Positions 1-6,915 of a DNA stretch of 8,641 bases are shown here, piece after piece; position 1 is the first letter of the stretch; the number at the start of each line of letters is the position of its first letter. The notes under the pieces were generated by a model that made no database searches, was not told the DNA's origin, and saw only the letters and a list, made by a program, of their open reading frames with translations. This DNA comes from Aquirhabdus sp. (lineage in GTDB: Bacteria > Pseudomonadota > Gammaproteobacteria > Pseudomonadales > Moraxellaceae), in contig JASLFQ010000258.1 of assembly GCA_030150595.1 (NCBI GenBank), positions 1 to 8,641 on the forward strand, in the 5' to 3' direction. A program made the translations under genes and the position numbers.

Positions 1-180
1 GGTAAGACCAAAGAACGCGAAGACAAAGCAAAGTCGAAACCGAAAGCTGACAAATCTAAATCAGCCAAGAAATCGATCGATAAAGCGAAGTCGAAGAAAG
101 GTTCTGGCAAAAAATCAACTGATGAAAAATCTGCCAAGAAAGAAGAGCCTACAAAATCCAAGAAAAAGAAATCGTCATAA
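1..180 (+). CDS. C-terminal lysine-rich tail of an unidentified protein (5' end outside window)
   Basis: The first reading frame is open from base 1 to a TAA at 178-180, giving the last 59 residues of a protein that starts upstream. By my count 24 of the 59 residues are Lys and 11 are Ser; the rest are mostly Ala, Glu, Asp, Gly and Thr. There are no aromatic residues and only one Ile. It ends in a KKKKSS cluster. Such low-complexity basic tails are known as disordered nucleic-acid-, peptidoglycan- or membrane-binding extensions on several unrelated proteins (RNA helicases, histone H1-like proteins, some cell-wall enzymes), so the tail alone does not identify the gene. The frame is credible as coding because it stays open with consistent composition and ends just before a hairpin. 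The parent protein cannot be named from what is visible. Confidence 0.75.
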   Translation, partial: GKTKEREDKAKSKPKADKSKSAKKSIDKAKSKKGSGKKSTDEKSAKKEEPTKSKKKKSS

Positions 181-190
181 ATAAAAAACT

Positions 191-222
191 TGAGGGTGCG
201 CCTTGGCGTGCTTTCATGTTTT
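191..222 (+). terminator. possible rho-independent terminator after the lysine-rich gene
   Basis: Bases 191-201 can pair with 206-216 around a four-base CTTG loop. The 11-pair stem is GC-rich near the loop but includes four G-T wobbles. It is followed by TGTTTT (217-222), a short U-rich tract. It begins 10 bases after the TAA of the upstream gene, where a terminator is expected. The wobbles and the interrupted U-tract keep this tentative. Confidence 0.4.
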
Positions 223-246
223 AACGATCTTCTTTTTCATTTTCTG

Positions 247-292
247 ATTGGCATTATTGATGCTGAAACGAAATTGCACCAATAATGCCAAT
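247..292. repeat. long inverted repeat in the prlC upstream region
   Basis: ATTGGCATTATTG (247-259) is exactly repeated in reverse complement at 280-292. With one A/C mismatch the pairing continues three more bases inward (261-263 with 276-278), leaving a 12-base loop (264-275). No T-tract follows on either strand, so it is not a standard terminator. It could be an operator for a dimeric regulator, a structured 5' leader of prlC, or a dispersed palindromic repeat. The gene start lies 86 bases downstream of the right arm. Confidence 0.75.
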
Positions 293-348
293 GAACTCAT
301 CTTGAAAATCACACCCAAAATCACCGATTCTAGACGCTATAGATAGAT

Positions 349-438
349 CCACTCCCTGACTTTGAAAAAGACTACACCATGAATGCAATCACTCCAAGCT
401 CGCTACTACATCCTGCCCGCCTGCCACTCCCTGACTTT
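349..438 (+). repeat. 15-bp direct repeat flanking the prlC start
   Basis: CCACTCCCTGACTTT occurs at 349-363, in the leader, and again at 424-438, inside the coding region, exactly 75 bases (25 codons) apart. Both copies are in the prlC frame; the second encodes Pro-Leu-Pro-Asp-Phe of the N-terminus. The leader copy lies downstream of in-frame stops (TAG at 331 and 340) but has no start codon before it, so it is not translated with the gene. The sequence between the copies is not duplicated. Confidence 0.8.
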
Positions 439-2715
439 CCGTCATTGACCAATGTGGGGATGAAATCGGATATTGAAGCATTGCTGGCAGAAGGGTTTTC
501 ATTACTCAATCAAGTCAGCCATATCCATACAGGTGAAGAAATTGACTTCATTCTGAAACTGGATGCTTTGGAAAATCGTATTCATCAAGTGTGGAGTGTT
601 TTTTCTAATCTCAATGCAACGTGTAATACGCCAGAATTGCGCGAAACCTATAATGCATTACTCCCAGAACTTTCTCGCTATTACACAGAACTCGGTCAAA
701 ACAAACTCCTTTATCAGGCGTACGTCACGATTCATGAAAACCCGGAATTTGCAAAGCTATCAGCCGCACGACAAGAGTCTGTCCGCCTTGCAATGCGCGA
801 TTTTAAATTATCAGGTGTCGCTCTCGAAGGCGCAGAAAAAGAACGCTACGCAGCGATTACCGAACGACTCTCACAGCTTTCCTCGCAATTTTCAGATCAC
901 TTATTGGATGCGACACAAGCTTTTGTACGTCCATTAGCTGAACATGAACTGGCGGGTTTGCCAGACTCTGCCTTAGCGTTAGTCAAACAAATGGCAACGG
1001 TACGCGCTAAAGATTTACCCACACAAACCGATCCCATTGATGCTCTAGCGACGCTCGATACGCCCGTATATATCGCACTGTTAACCTACGCTGATGATCG
1101 CGTATTACGTGAAGAACTTTATCGTGCCTTCGTAACCCGTGCATCAGAGCTTGCAACTGTGCCAAACGCAGTAAATCAAGATAATGGCGCAATCATTGTC
1201 GAAATTCTGGCGCTTCGTTTGGAAATGGCGCAACTGCTCGGTTTTACAAGTTATGCCGAGCTTTCATTAGCCAGCAAAATGGCACCCAATGTTGCCACGG
1301 TACGCGAATTCCTCGTGGATATTGCCAGCAAAGCACTCGAACCTGCCCAACGTGATTTGGCTGAACTCAAAGCTGAAGGCGAACGCATTGGACTCACCGA
1401 ATTACAACCGTGGGATACTGCATATCTCGCCGAAAAAGTAAAACAACGCCAATACAACTTGTCGCAAGAAACACTGAAGCCTTACTTCCCAGCGCACGTC
1501 GTCATTAATGGGCTATTTCAAGTTGCCAAACGTTTGTATGGCATTGACATTGAACAACGCGCGACCCCAATTTGGGCAGATGGCGTCGAATATTATGAGA
1601 TTACCGAGCAAGGGAAACTAATTGCTGGTTTTTATTTAGATTTATATGCACGTAGTGGCAAGCGTGGCGGTGCATGGATGAGTGGATTCCGCCCACGTAT
1701 GCGCACCGATCAAGGTCTACAGTTGCCTGTCGCATTTATGGTCGGCAACTTCACGCCGCCTGTCGATGGTAAGCCTGCATTGCTCAGCCATGACGAGCTT
1801 GTCACGCTGTTTCATGAGTTCGGACATGGATTGCATCACATGTTGACTGAAGTGGACGTCTTATCCGTCGCAGGCGTCAATGGTGTGGCGTGGGATGCAG
1901 TCGAATTACCGAGTCAATTCATGGAGTTTTGGACTTGGGAGCCTGAAGCGCTGGCTCTCATCAGCAAACATGATGAAACGGGTGAGCGCCTACCAACTGA
2001 TTTACTCAACGCATTGCTTGCAGCGCGGCATTTCCAAAGCGGTATGCAAGCATTACGACAAATTGAATTCGCCTTATTTGATCTCGATATTCACCACGCC
2101 CAACCTGCGCCTGATCTTGCACAAGTGCAGCACATTCTCGATCAGATTCGCGCACAATATTCAGTGTTAATGCCGCCTGCATATAATCGTTTCCAACATG
2201 GATTTAGCCACATTTTTGCAGGAGGATATGCAGCAGGTTATTATTCCTATAAATGGGCGGAAGTCTTGGCATCCGACGCCTTTGATCGCTTTGAACAAGA
2301 AGGGATCTTTAACGCCGAAACAGGATTATCCTTCCGCCAAAGCGTATTAGCAATGGGTGGCAGTAAAATTGCGTTAGAGACATTCCGTGATTTTCGTGGT
2401 CGTGATCCATCTGTGAGCGCATTATTGCGTCATAATGGTTGGGATGACCACACATCGACGGATAAAATCAGCATGAACCAAAATGCTCCTATCAAAAAAC
2501 GCTTCATTGCAGGTGCACGCTGTAGCGCCTGTCAGGCTCAAGACAAAGTCATGATTTTTATTGCACCAGATGACGAGTGGATTGAATGCGTAGAATGTGG
2601 ACATACCGAGCGACGCCCTACAACGGTTGTCTCAAAGGGATCATTCGACGCTGTACCCAGCGAGCAAAGCGACGCTGAACAAGTGAATGTGGTACAGTTC
2701 CGACCAATGCGCTAG
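379..2715 (+). CDS. prlC: Oligopeptidase A (M3 zinc metallopeptidase) fused to a C-terminal YheV-like zinc ribbon
   Basis: Residues 1 to about 688 align by eye along the whole of E. coli PrlC/OpdA (680 aa), a cytosolic endopeptidase that degrades short peptides, including cleaved signal peptides. The zinc site is HEFGH at 479-483 (H479, catalytic E480, H483) with E509 of DAVELPSQF as third ligand. The substrate-binding H/Y cluster of M3 enzymes is present at H607, H611, Y617, Y621, Y622 and Y624. The 778-aa product continues past the normal PrlC end through a ~10-residue linker into a YheV-like domain from M699, with KKRFIAGARC and cysteines at 715, 718, 737 and 740. ATG 379 is the first start after in-frame stops at 331 and 340; its ribosome site is weak (GAAAAAGA). 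In E. coli prlC and yheV are separate adjacent genes. The fusion may be real or may come from a one-base change near 2441-2443. The peptidase call is very secure. Confidence 0.95.
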   Translation: MNAITPSSLLHPARLPLPDFPSLTNVGMKSDIEALLAEGFSLLNQVSHIHTGEEIDFILKLDALENRIHQVWSVFSNLNATCNTPELRETYNALLPELSRYYTELGQNKLLYQAYVTIHENPEFAKLSAARQESVRLAMRDFKLSGVALEGAEKERYAAITERLSQLSSQFSDHLLDATQAFVRPLAEHELAGLPDSALALVKQMATVRAKDLPTQTDPIDALATLDTPVYIALLTYADDRVLREELYRAFVTRASELATVPNAVNQDNGAIIVEILALRLEMAQLLGFTSYAELSLASKMAPNVATVREFLVDIASKALEPAQRDLAELKAEGERIGLTELQPWDTAYLAEKVKQRQYNLSQETLKPYFPAHVVINGLFQVAKRLYGIDIEQRATPIWADGVEYYEITEQGKLIAGFYLDLYARSGKRGGAWMSGFRPRMRTDQGLQLPVAFMVGNFTPPVDGKPALLSHDELVTLFHEFGHGLHHMLTEVDVLSVAGVNGVAWDAVELPSQFMEFWTWEPEALALISKHDETGERLPTDLLNALLAARHFQSGMQALRQIEFALFDLDIHHAQPAPDLAQVQHILDQIRAQYSVLMPPAYNRFQHGFSHIFAGGYAAGYYSYKWAEVLASDAFDRFEQEGIFNAETGLSFRQSVLAMGGSKIALETFRDFRGRDPSVSALLRHNGWDDHTSTDKISMNQNAPIKKRFIAGARCSACQAQDKVMIFIAPDDEWIECVECGHTERRPTTVVSKGSFDAVPSEQSDAEQVNVVQFRPMR
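2473..2715 (+). other. yheV: YheV-like zinc-ribbon domain, in frame with prlC (possible former separate gene)
   Basis: From ATG 2473 this segment encodes 80 residues. They match E. coli YheV (66 aa) through the KKRFIAGA-C-x2-C-QAQD start, the -x18- spacing to the second C-x2-C pair, and ECVECGH. The four cysteines should bind one zinc. YheV has no established function that I know of. The domain carries a ~30-residue acidic/polar tail ending QFRPMR beyond the usual core. ATG 2473 could be an internal start producing free YheV, although only a weak GGA lies 11-13 bases upstream. It is listed separately because it would be its own CDS if the single continuous frame is an artefact. Confidence 0.8.
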
Positions 2716-2770
2716 AATCAGCGTAATTAGAATCAATATTACTTATTTTTTTTGTATGGATACACCCACC

Positions 2771-3262
2771 ATGAAGTCGCTATTAGAACGCGTCGCTGCA
2801 CGTCCTTTACCTTTCGTGGGACTGGTCATTGCAATCATTGCTGTCCTGTTCATCATCTGGTGGCTGATTAGCCCAAATACCAAACAAGAGAAGGCACCAG
2901 CGCTACCTGGAATAATCGCAAATCAGAAAACTATACCGACGCCTGCAAAGCAACCTGAAGCAGCATCAGCGCCATCGCAGACAAATACTGGTACTCCAGA
3001 AAAAATAAGTGCTGCTTCTGCTTCTGCTTCTGCACCAACAGCGACCATACCACCTACTGTTGTAACTCCTGCACCCCCAGCAGTGAATGCTGCACTCCCA
3101 ACAGATCCCGCAACCGCTGCAGAAGAATTGGATCGCCTTAAAGATGAACAAACTCGTTTGAAGGAGCGTAAAGCAGATTTGGCAAAACAACTTGCTATCT
3201 CAAACAAACTACTCGCATTGAAAGAACAGCAACTTAAAACGCTTGATCAAAGCAATCCTTAA
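2771..3262 (+). CDS. Small bitopic membrane protein with Pro/Ala-rich stalk and C-terminal coiled coil (unrecognised)
   Basis: The protein is 163 aa from ATG 2771. The layout is a short basic N-terminus, one transmembrane helix at about residues 15-34, a Pro/Ala/Ser/Thr-rich linker at about 42-115, and a charged heptad-like helix at about 117-160 (EELDRLKDEQTRLKERKADL...). The positive-inside rule suggests a cytoplasmic N-terminus with the stalk and coiled coil in the periplasm. This resembles TonB-, FtsB- or pilus-assembly-type anchors in shape only; I do not recognise a family. The linker includes an Ala-Ser run encoded by GCTTCT repeats. ATG 2756 (five residues longer) is an alternative start, and neither has a good ribosome site. 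It begins 55 bases after prlC with no convincing terminator between, so co-transcription is possible. Confidence 0.75.
   Translation: MKSLLERVAARPLPFVGLVIAIIAVLFIIWWLISPNTKQEKAPALPGIIANQKTIPTPAKQPEAASAPSQTNTGTPEKISAASASASAPTATIPPTVVTPAPPAVNAALPTDPATAAEELDRLKDEQTRLKERKADLAKQLAISNKLLALKEQQLKTLDQSNP
3014..3031 (+). repeat. (GCTTCT)3 hexanucleotide repeat
   Basis: Three exact tandem copies of GCTTCT encode alternating Ala-Ser in the flexible linker of the small membrane protein. The unit is a multiple of three, so copy-number changes would alter stalk length without breaking the frame. Confidence 0.85.
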
Positions 3263-3275
3263 GGATTCTCCTTAG

Positions 3276-3311
3276 AGAGCTTTGAAGCATGATCACCATG
3301 CTCAAAGCTCT
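3276..3311. terminator. strong hairpin between the small membrane-protein gene and the EamA gene
   Basis: AGAGCTTTG (3276-3284) pairs with CAAAGCTCT (3303-3311), and AGCATG (3286-3291) pairs with CATGCT (3297-3302). This gives 15 pairs with one bulged A and a five-base loop, starting 13 bases after the TAA at 3262. The only T-run (TTTT, 3327-3330) is 15 bases past the stem, so it is a terminator-like or transcript-stabilising hairpin rather than a classical intrinsic terminator. A second palindrome, ATCCTTAAGGAT (3256-3267), overlaps the stop codon just before it. Confidence 0.5.
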
Positions 3312-3349
3312 GCTAGACTAGTGACCTTTTGTTGCGGGTCAATCATCAT

Positions 3350-4237
3350 TTGAACACTATCTCCTCTAATTCTCAGCCTCATCACATTGGTCGAGGCTTA
3401 GCATTACTCGCACTCTCAGCTTGTCTATTCGCCTTCATGGGCGTACTGATTCGACTGGCATCTCATTCTGTGGATAATGCCGCGATCGTGTTTTTTCGCA
3501 ATCTGACAGGACTCCTCGTTCTGTCGCCCGTGATGTTCATGAAAGGTACGAACTTCATCAAAACAGACAAAATATGGATGCACAGCTGGCGAGCGATTAT
3601 AGGTTTGGCAGCAATGTACGGCTTTTTCTACGCGATCGCGCATCTAAAACTCAGCAATGCGATGGTATTCACCTACTCTTCGCCCATCTTTATTCCGCTC
3701 GTAGCATGGTTGTTTCTGAAAGAGCGCATGACATCATTAATGTGGTTAGCAGCTTTGATTGGACTAATAGGCGTAGTGTTAGTTGCAAAGCCAAGCCAAG
3801 GCTTTTTTAATCTCTTATCGCTCATCGGAATCGTATCAAGTTTTTTCGCTGCTATGGCTTTTGTGACCGTAAGAGCACTGACAACCACAGAACCTGTCAC
3901 CCGAATTGTGTTTTATTTCTGTCTGATTGGTAGCGCGCTTTCTAGTATTCCTATGCTTTGGCATTGGCGAATTTATACAGCGCACGAATTATTGTTATTA
4001 GGTGGCGCAGGTCTTTTGGCGACGCTTAGCCAGCTTTGTCTATCAAAAGCCTATAGTTATGCGCCTGCAGGTAAAATCGGCCCTGCTAATTATCTTGCAA
4101 TCATCTTTGCGGGTATTTTTGCAGCACTGCTTTGGCAGGAGTATCCAAATTTTATTAGCATTATCGGGATGATGCTGATCTTGGTCGCACTGGTGCTGTG
4201 TATGCCAAGACCAATGAGATCAAAAGTGCTGACTTGA
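3350..4237 (+). CDS. DMT-superfamily EamA-type transporter (10 TM)
   Basis: The protein is about 295 aa and almost entirely hydrophobic, arranged as two tandem EamA repeats of five helices each, the usual size for drug/metabolite exporters in the inner membrane. Supporting features are the first-helix motif FAFMGVLIRLAS, FFRN at the end of helix 2, the repeat-1 end PLVAWLFLKERM followed by a helix and VLVAKP, and the matching repeat-2 segment AYSYAPAGKIGPANYLAIIFAGIFAALLWQE. Substrate cannot be inferred; relatives export amino acids, nucleobases or other metabolites. There is no ATG near the true N-terminus. Candidates are TTG 3329, 3332 and 3350. I chose 3350 because GCGGGT lies about 10 bases upstream and the product begins MNT; starting at 3329 would add seven residues. 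It follows a strong hairpin, which suggests its own promoter, but none is clear. The family is secure and the start is not. Confidence 0.88.
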   Translation: MNTISSNSQPHHIGRGLALLALSACLFAFMGVLIRLASHSVDNAAIVFFRNLTGLLVLSPVMFMKGTNFIKTDKIWMHSWRAIIGLAAMYGFFYAIAHLKLSNAMVFTYSSPIFIPLVAWLFLKERMTSLMWLAALIGLIGVVLVAKPSQGFFNLLSLIGIVSSFFAAMAFVTVRALTTTEPVTRIVFYFCLIGSALSSIPMLWHWRIYTAHELLLLGGAGLLATLSQLCLSKAYSYAPAGKIGPANYLAIIFAGIFAALLWQEYPNFISIIGMMLILVALVLCMPRPMRSKVLT

Positions 4238-4385
4238 TAAAGCTAATCAAGATGACACCCGATGAGCATTCGTTTATCAGAAAGCACATGAACTTATTTT
4301 CTTCAATCAAATATAAATAACACAGACACACTAAAAAATGACTTTTGACTAATGATTATTAGCTTTGGCATTGTGCATCCTCCAT

Positions 4386-4415
4386 AAAAAAGCACCGCCT
4401 AAGCGATGCTTTTTT
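4386..4415. terminator. bidirectional rho-independent terminator between convergent genes
   Basis: AAAAAAGCA (4386-4394) pairs with TGCTTTTTT (4407-4415). An inner CGC/GCG pairing (4396-4398 with 4403-4405) lies across a C/A mismatch, closed by a CTAA loop. The stem carries A- and T-runs on its outer ends, so it yields a U-tract on either strand. It sits 23 bases past the TRAP permease stop on the minus strand and about 150 bases past the EamA stop on the plus strand, and can terminate both. Confidence 0.88.
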
Positions 4416-4438
4416 AACAATGACTGACTTTCTAATTC

Positions 4439-6640
4439 TTATTTACCGTACAAGAACAGTGGTACATAAGCAACAATCAGCAAGCTCACAGAGATCACGA
4501 TCACAGGGAGCAACCAACGCTCATAGCGATAATAGAAACTCATATGCTTCGCTTCATGGTCGGCAGCATGCATCACATCCTCACCCACGACCTGACGCGT
4601 CAAGAGTTGGTTCAGTGCAACGGGTGGTAGCAAATAACCAAGCTCAAGCGCGGTCAATACCATCATCCAGAAGTGAACTGGGTCAATACCATTCGCATAT
4701 GCAATCGGCGCGAGTGTCGTAGACACCAATAACATCGCACCCATTGGCTCCATCACCATACCAATGAATACTTTGACCAAGACCAAAACAGTCATTGCAA
4801 TCCAAATATTCGGGAAGGTATGCGGGAACATATGCATCACGCCAGTACGATCAACCACGCCCGCCAAGCTCATTGACAAGGACATCAACAGCAACAGCGC
4901 ACCAATATGACTAATGGTTTCGTTTGTTGCGGTACGAATCGCTTGCTCAAAAGTCACACGACGATCTGTTCCACTACGACGATCCTGAACAGGCGTTGCT
5001 TCACCCGCACGGCGTTCAACTGGAGCAGGAGGAATTTGTCCGCCCGCAGTATGTACACCAGGTCCTGCAGTTTCAGGTAGCGGTGTACGACGGATCTTGT
5101 CAAAAAATACGATTGCCAACATGACATATGGCAAAATCATCGCAGCAGTATATTCGTCAAGTTTGGTATCAAGAACATATTGATAAAACATGATGACGAG
5201 CATCATGATAATCACATATGGTGCAGCTGGAACCAAAGCACGTGCCATCGCAGGAATAGCAATACCTGGTGCTGTCATGCGATATTTAGGTCCATTCTTC
5301 TCTCTCACGAGCAAAGAAACGACCAAAAATATCGTTGAAGTCATTAAGAACAACCACTTACCATGACCATAAAGCTGATCAGACGTGACTTCTTTGTTCA
5401 TTGCCGTAATCAAAATAATCAGCAAGCAAGGACGCAAAACCACACCTAGAGAACCAGACATGGCTGTTGCAGCCAATGCGTACTGTTTACGTGCACCAGC
5501 GCCTGCAACTTCATAATAAATGATCGAACCTGCAGCCAGAATGAAAATACCTGATGCACCTGTATACGCAGTTGCAACCGCTGCAAAGATCATAATGACC
5601 CAAGTCAACACTTCTGGTGACAATCCCCAAGGACGGAAAATATCCAAAAGTAAGTCAACCAAACGGGTTTGTTTCATCAACATCCCGATCCAGATAAACA
5701 GCGTCAAGCTTAGGAACAATGCTGAATAGTCAGACAGCTGACCCATATAAATCAGCAAACCACCGTAATAGTTTTGCAAGAAGAACACTGTACCTGCAAC
5801 GACCGCCATCACCGCATACAAAGGAATCGACAAGTATGCTGAGAATAGATTGCCACCAGGCGTTGCATCTTTAGGTGAATTAAACGCTTGATAGATACTA
5901 ATAAGCGTCAAGGCTGTAAATAAGAACAGCCACACCAGACTGATCGCCAGTGTCACAGGATCCATCGCAATCCCTGAAGCACGCTCACCCAGCAAGAAGA
6001 AAACCGCTGCAACCATACCGATCGCATTACCGATAATTGTCGCACCGAAATAAACACGGAAATCGATTACGCTTTGTGGTGGACGTAGCGTCAAATGATG
6101 ACGATTGATCGTTGTAGATAACGCAGCAAACGCAATCATGATGATCAGAATCAATGAACGATATTGCGTACCAAAATGGAATATATAAAAGAACGCTTCT
6201 TCAAATGTACGATACGCGCGAACAGCAGGTGTGATATGCGCAGAGACATTGTCATGAAATGTGTATTTTTCTTTACACAAATTTTGCGCTGCAACTATCG
6301 ATTGGCGAATAGCATCTGGGTTTTTCGCATCATTGAACAAACCGCCCAAACCGTCGTCTTCCGCTGGCGCGGCCATTTGTTTCTGTACTAAAGCATCAAT
6401 GTTGGCATTCTTATCGCATGTTGGTAATGCAGGATCAGCGCGTAAAAACGAATATTGAATACCCGCAGCAGGGTCACCAAAGAAACGTTCGCCCATACGC
6501 AACAACTGACCATGAATCATTTCGCCAGTGCCGATAAGTAACGTTAATATGAGTAAACAGAAGACTGGCAGTGTTGTTAGCCACTCCATCCATGTCCGAC
6601 CTAAGGGGCCCATACGCCCATCAGCATTAGTATGTTCCAT
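4439..6640 (-). CDS. TRAP transporter permease, fused small (DctQ-like) and large (DctM) subunits
   Basis: The 733-aa protein is polytopic. The N-terminal third (about 1-250) is DctQ-like, with helices near 20-40, 162-180, 198-217 and 228-250. A hydrophilic, probably periplasmic insert at about 42-155 contains Cys75 and Cys122. The rest is DctM: TAYTGASGIFILAAGSIIYY at 358-377, SGSLGVVLRPCL at 395-406, and the second-half signature with MEPMGAMLLV at 630-639, GIDPVHFWMM at 651-660 and LPPVALNQ at 671-678. TRAP permeases import solutes delivered by a periplasmic binding protein, driven by Na+ or H+ gradients. A polar insert at about 514-568 holds DRRSGTDRR and breaks the membrane domain in two. 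ATG 6640 has an AGGG ribosome site six bases upstream. The likely partner is the AdeT-like binding protein upstream. Substrate is unknown. Confidence 0.9.
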   Translation of the reverse strand: MEHTNADGRMGPLGRTWMEWLTTLPVFCLLILTLLIGTGEMIHGQLLRMGERFFGDPAAGIQYSFLRADPALPTCDKNANIDALVQKQMAAPAEDDGLGGLFNDAKNPDAIRQSIVAAQNLCKEKYTFHDNVSAHITPAVRAYRTFEEAFFYIFHFGTQYRSLILIIMIAFAALSTTINRHHLTLRPPQSVIDFRVYFGATIIGNAIGMVAAVFFLLGERASGIAMDPVTLAISLVWLFLFTALTLISIYQAFNSPKDATPGGNLFSAYLSIPLYAVMAVVAGTVFFLQNYYGGLLIYMGQLSDYSALFLSLTLFIWIGMLMKQTRLVDLLLDIFRPWGLSPEVLTWVIMIFAAVATAYTGASGIFILAAGSIIYYEVAGAGARKQYALAATAMSGSLGVVLRPCLLIILITAMNKEVTSDQLYGHGKWLFLMTSTIFLVVSLLVREKNGPKYRMTAPGIAIPAMARALVPAAPYVIIMMLVIMFYQYVLDTKLDEYTAAMILPYVMLAIVFFDKIRRTPLPETAGPGVHTAGGQIPPAPVERRAGEATPVQDRRSGTDRRVTFEQAIRTATNETISHIGALLLLMSLSMSLAGVVDRTGVMHMFPHTFPNIWIAMTVLVLVKVFIGMVMEPMGAMLLVSTTLAPIAYANGIDPVHFWMMVLTALELGYLLPPVALNQLLTRQVVGEDVMHAADHEAKHMSFYYRYERWLLPVIVISVSLLIVAYVPLFLYGK

Positions 6641-6665
6641 AGTACCCTACTTGTCTTTTTTGATA

Positions 6666-6685
6666 TTTGACTTAATAACGTCAAA
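6666..6685. promoter_or_regulatory. operator-like inverted repeat upstream of the TRAP permease
   Basis: TTTGAC (6666-6671) and GTCAAA (6680-6685) form a perfect six-base inverted repeat around an eight-base A+T-rich centre, 26-45 bases upstream of the permease start codon. The geometry suits a dimeric repressor (for instance GntR- or LacI-like) acting in the leader or promoter. No regulator gene is in the window. This is an inference from symmetry only. Confidence 0.4.
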
Positions 6686-6802
6686 ACGCGTCCTTGCTTT
6701 CCCAACCGACAAAAAATCACCATATTCAGCTACGGTATTTCTAGCGGTTCAGCCAGGATAAAGAATGCGTTTTTACTACGCTACGCCTCTATGAAGCCTT
6801 AA

Positions 6803-6831
6803 AACATACCCTAACAAATGGCTAACTGCAA
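6803..6831 (-). promoter_or_regulatory. candidate sigma70 promoter for the TRAP permease (proximal)
   Basis: Read on the minus strand: TTGCAG at 6831-6826, a 17-base spacer, and TATGTT at 6808-6803. The -10 has four of six consensus bases and the -35 only the TTG, so it is weak. It would leave a leader of roughly 155 bases that contains the operator-like palindrome. Confidence 0.3.
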
Positions 6832-6886
6832 TTCATTCAGGCAGGCTCTTTCCATAATTGCCTATAATGCCTGATTATTTGGCGCA

Positions 6887-6915
6887 TTTATATCTCTTTA
6901 TGCGTTATTTATGAA
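6887..6915 (-). promoter_or_regulatory. candidate sigma70 promoter for the TRAP permease (distal)
   Basis: Read on the minus strand: TTCATA at 6915-6910 (four of six consensus bases), a 17-base spacer, and TATAAA at 6892-6887 (five of six). It is the better-matching candidate but would give a ~240-base leader. A small symmetric CACAATGTG sequence (6916-6924) abuts its -35 and could be a regulator site. Confidence 0.35.

Noticed and set aside
2713..2735. TAGAATCA direct repeat and TAGAAT as -10 boxes for the small membrane-protein gene
   Set aside because: The repeat is only eight bases and neither TAGAAT has a recognisable -35 at proper spacing.
2687..2770. Earlier ATG at 2687 for the small membrane protein
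   Set aside because: It would overlap the YheV end of prlC and add a Cys/aromatic-rich stretch unlike the rest of the protein; the start at 2771 (or 2756) gives a normal basic N-terminus before the TM helix.
2923..3207. Minus-strand frames of about 94 and 74 codons inside the small membrane-protein gene
   Set aside because: They are reverse-frame shadows of the Ala/Ser/Pro-rich repeat coding, with no ribosome site or recognisable protein features.
4239..4366. Inverted repeat AAAGCTAAT / ATTAGCTTT after the EamA gene
   Set aside because: The nine-base arms are about 110 bases apart in A+T-rich DNA, and a much better terminator lies at 4386-4415.
6863..6868. TATAAT on the plus strand as a promoter
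   Set aside because: No acceptable -35 lies 16-18 bases upstream, and there is no plus-strand gene downstream before the minus-strand rhombosortase.
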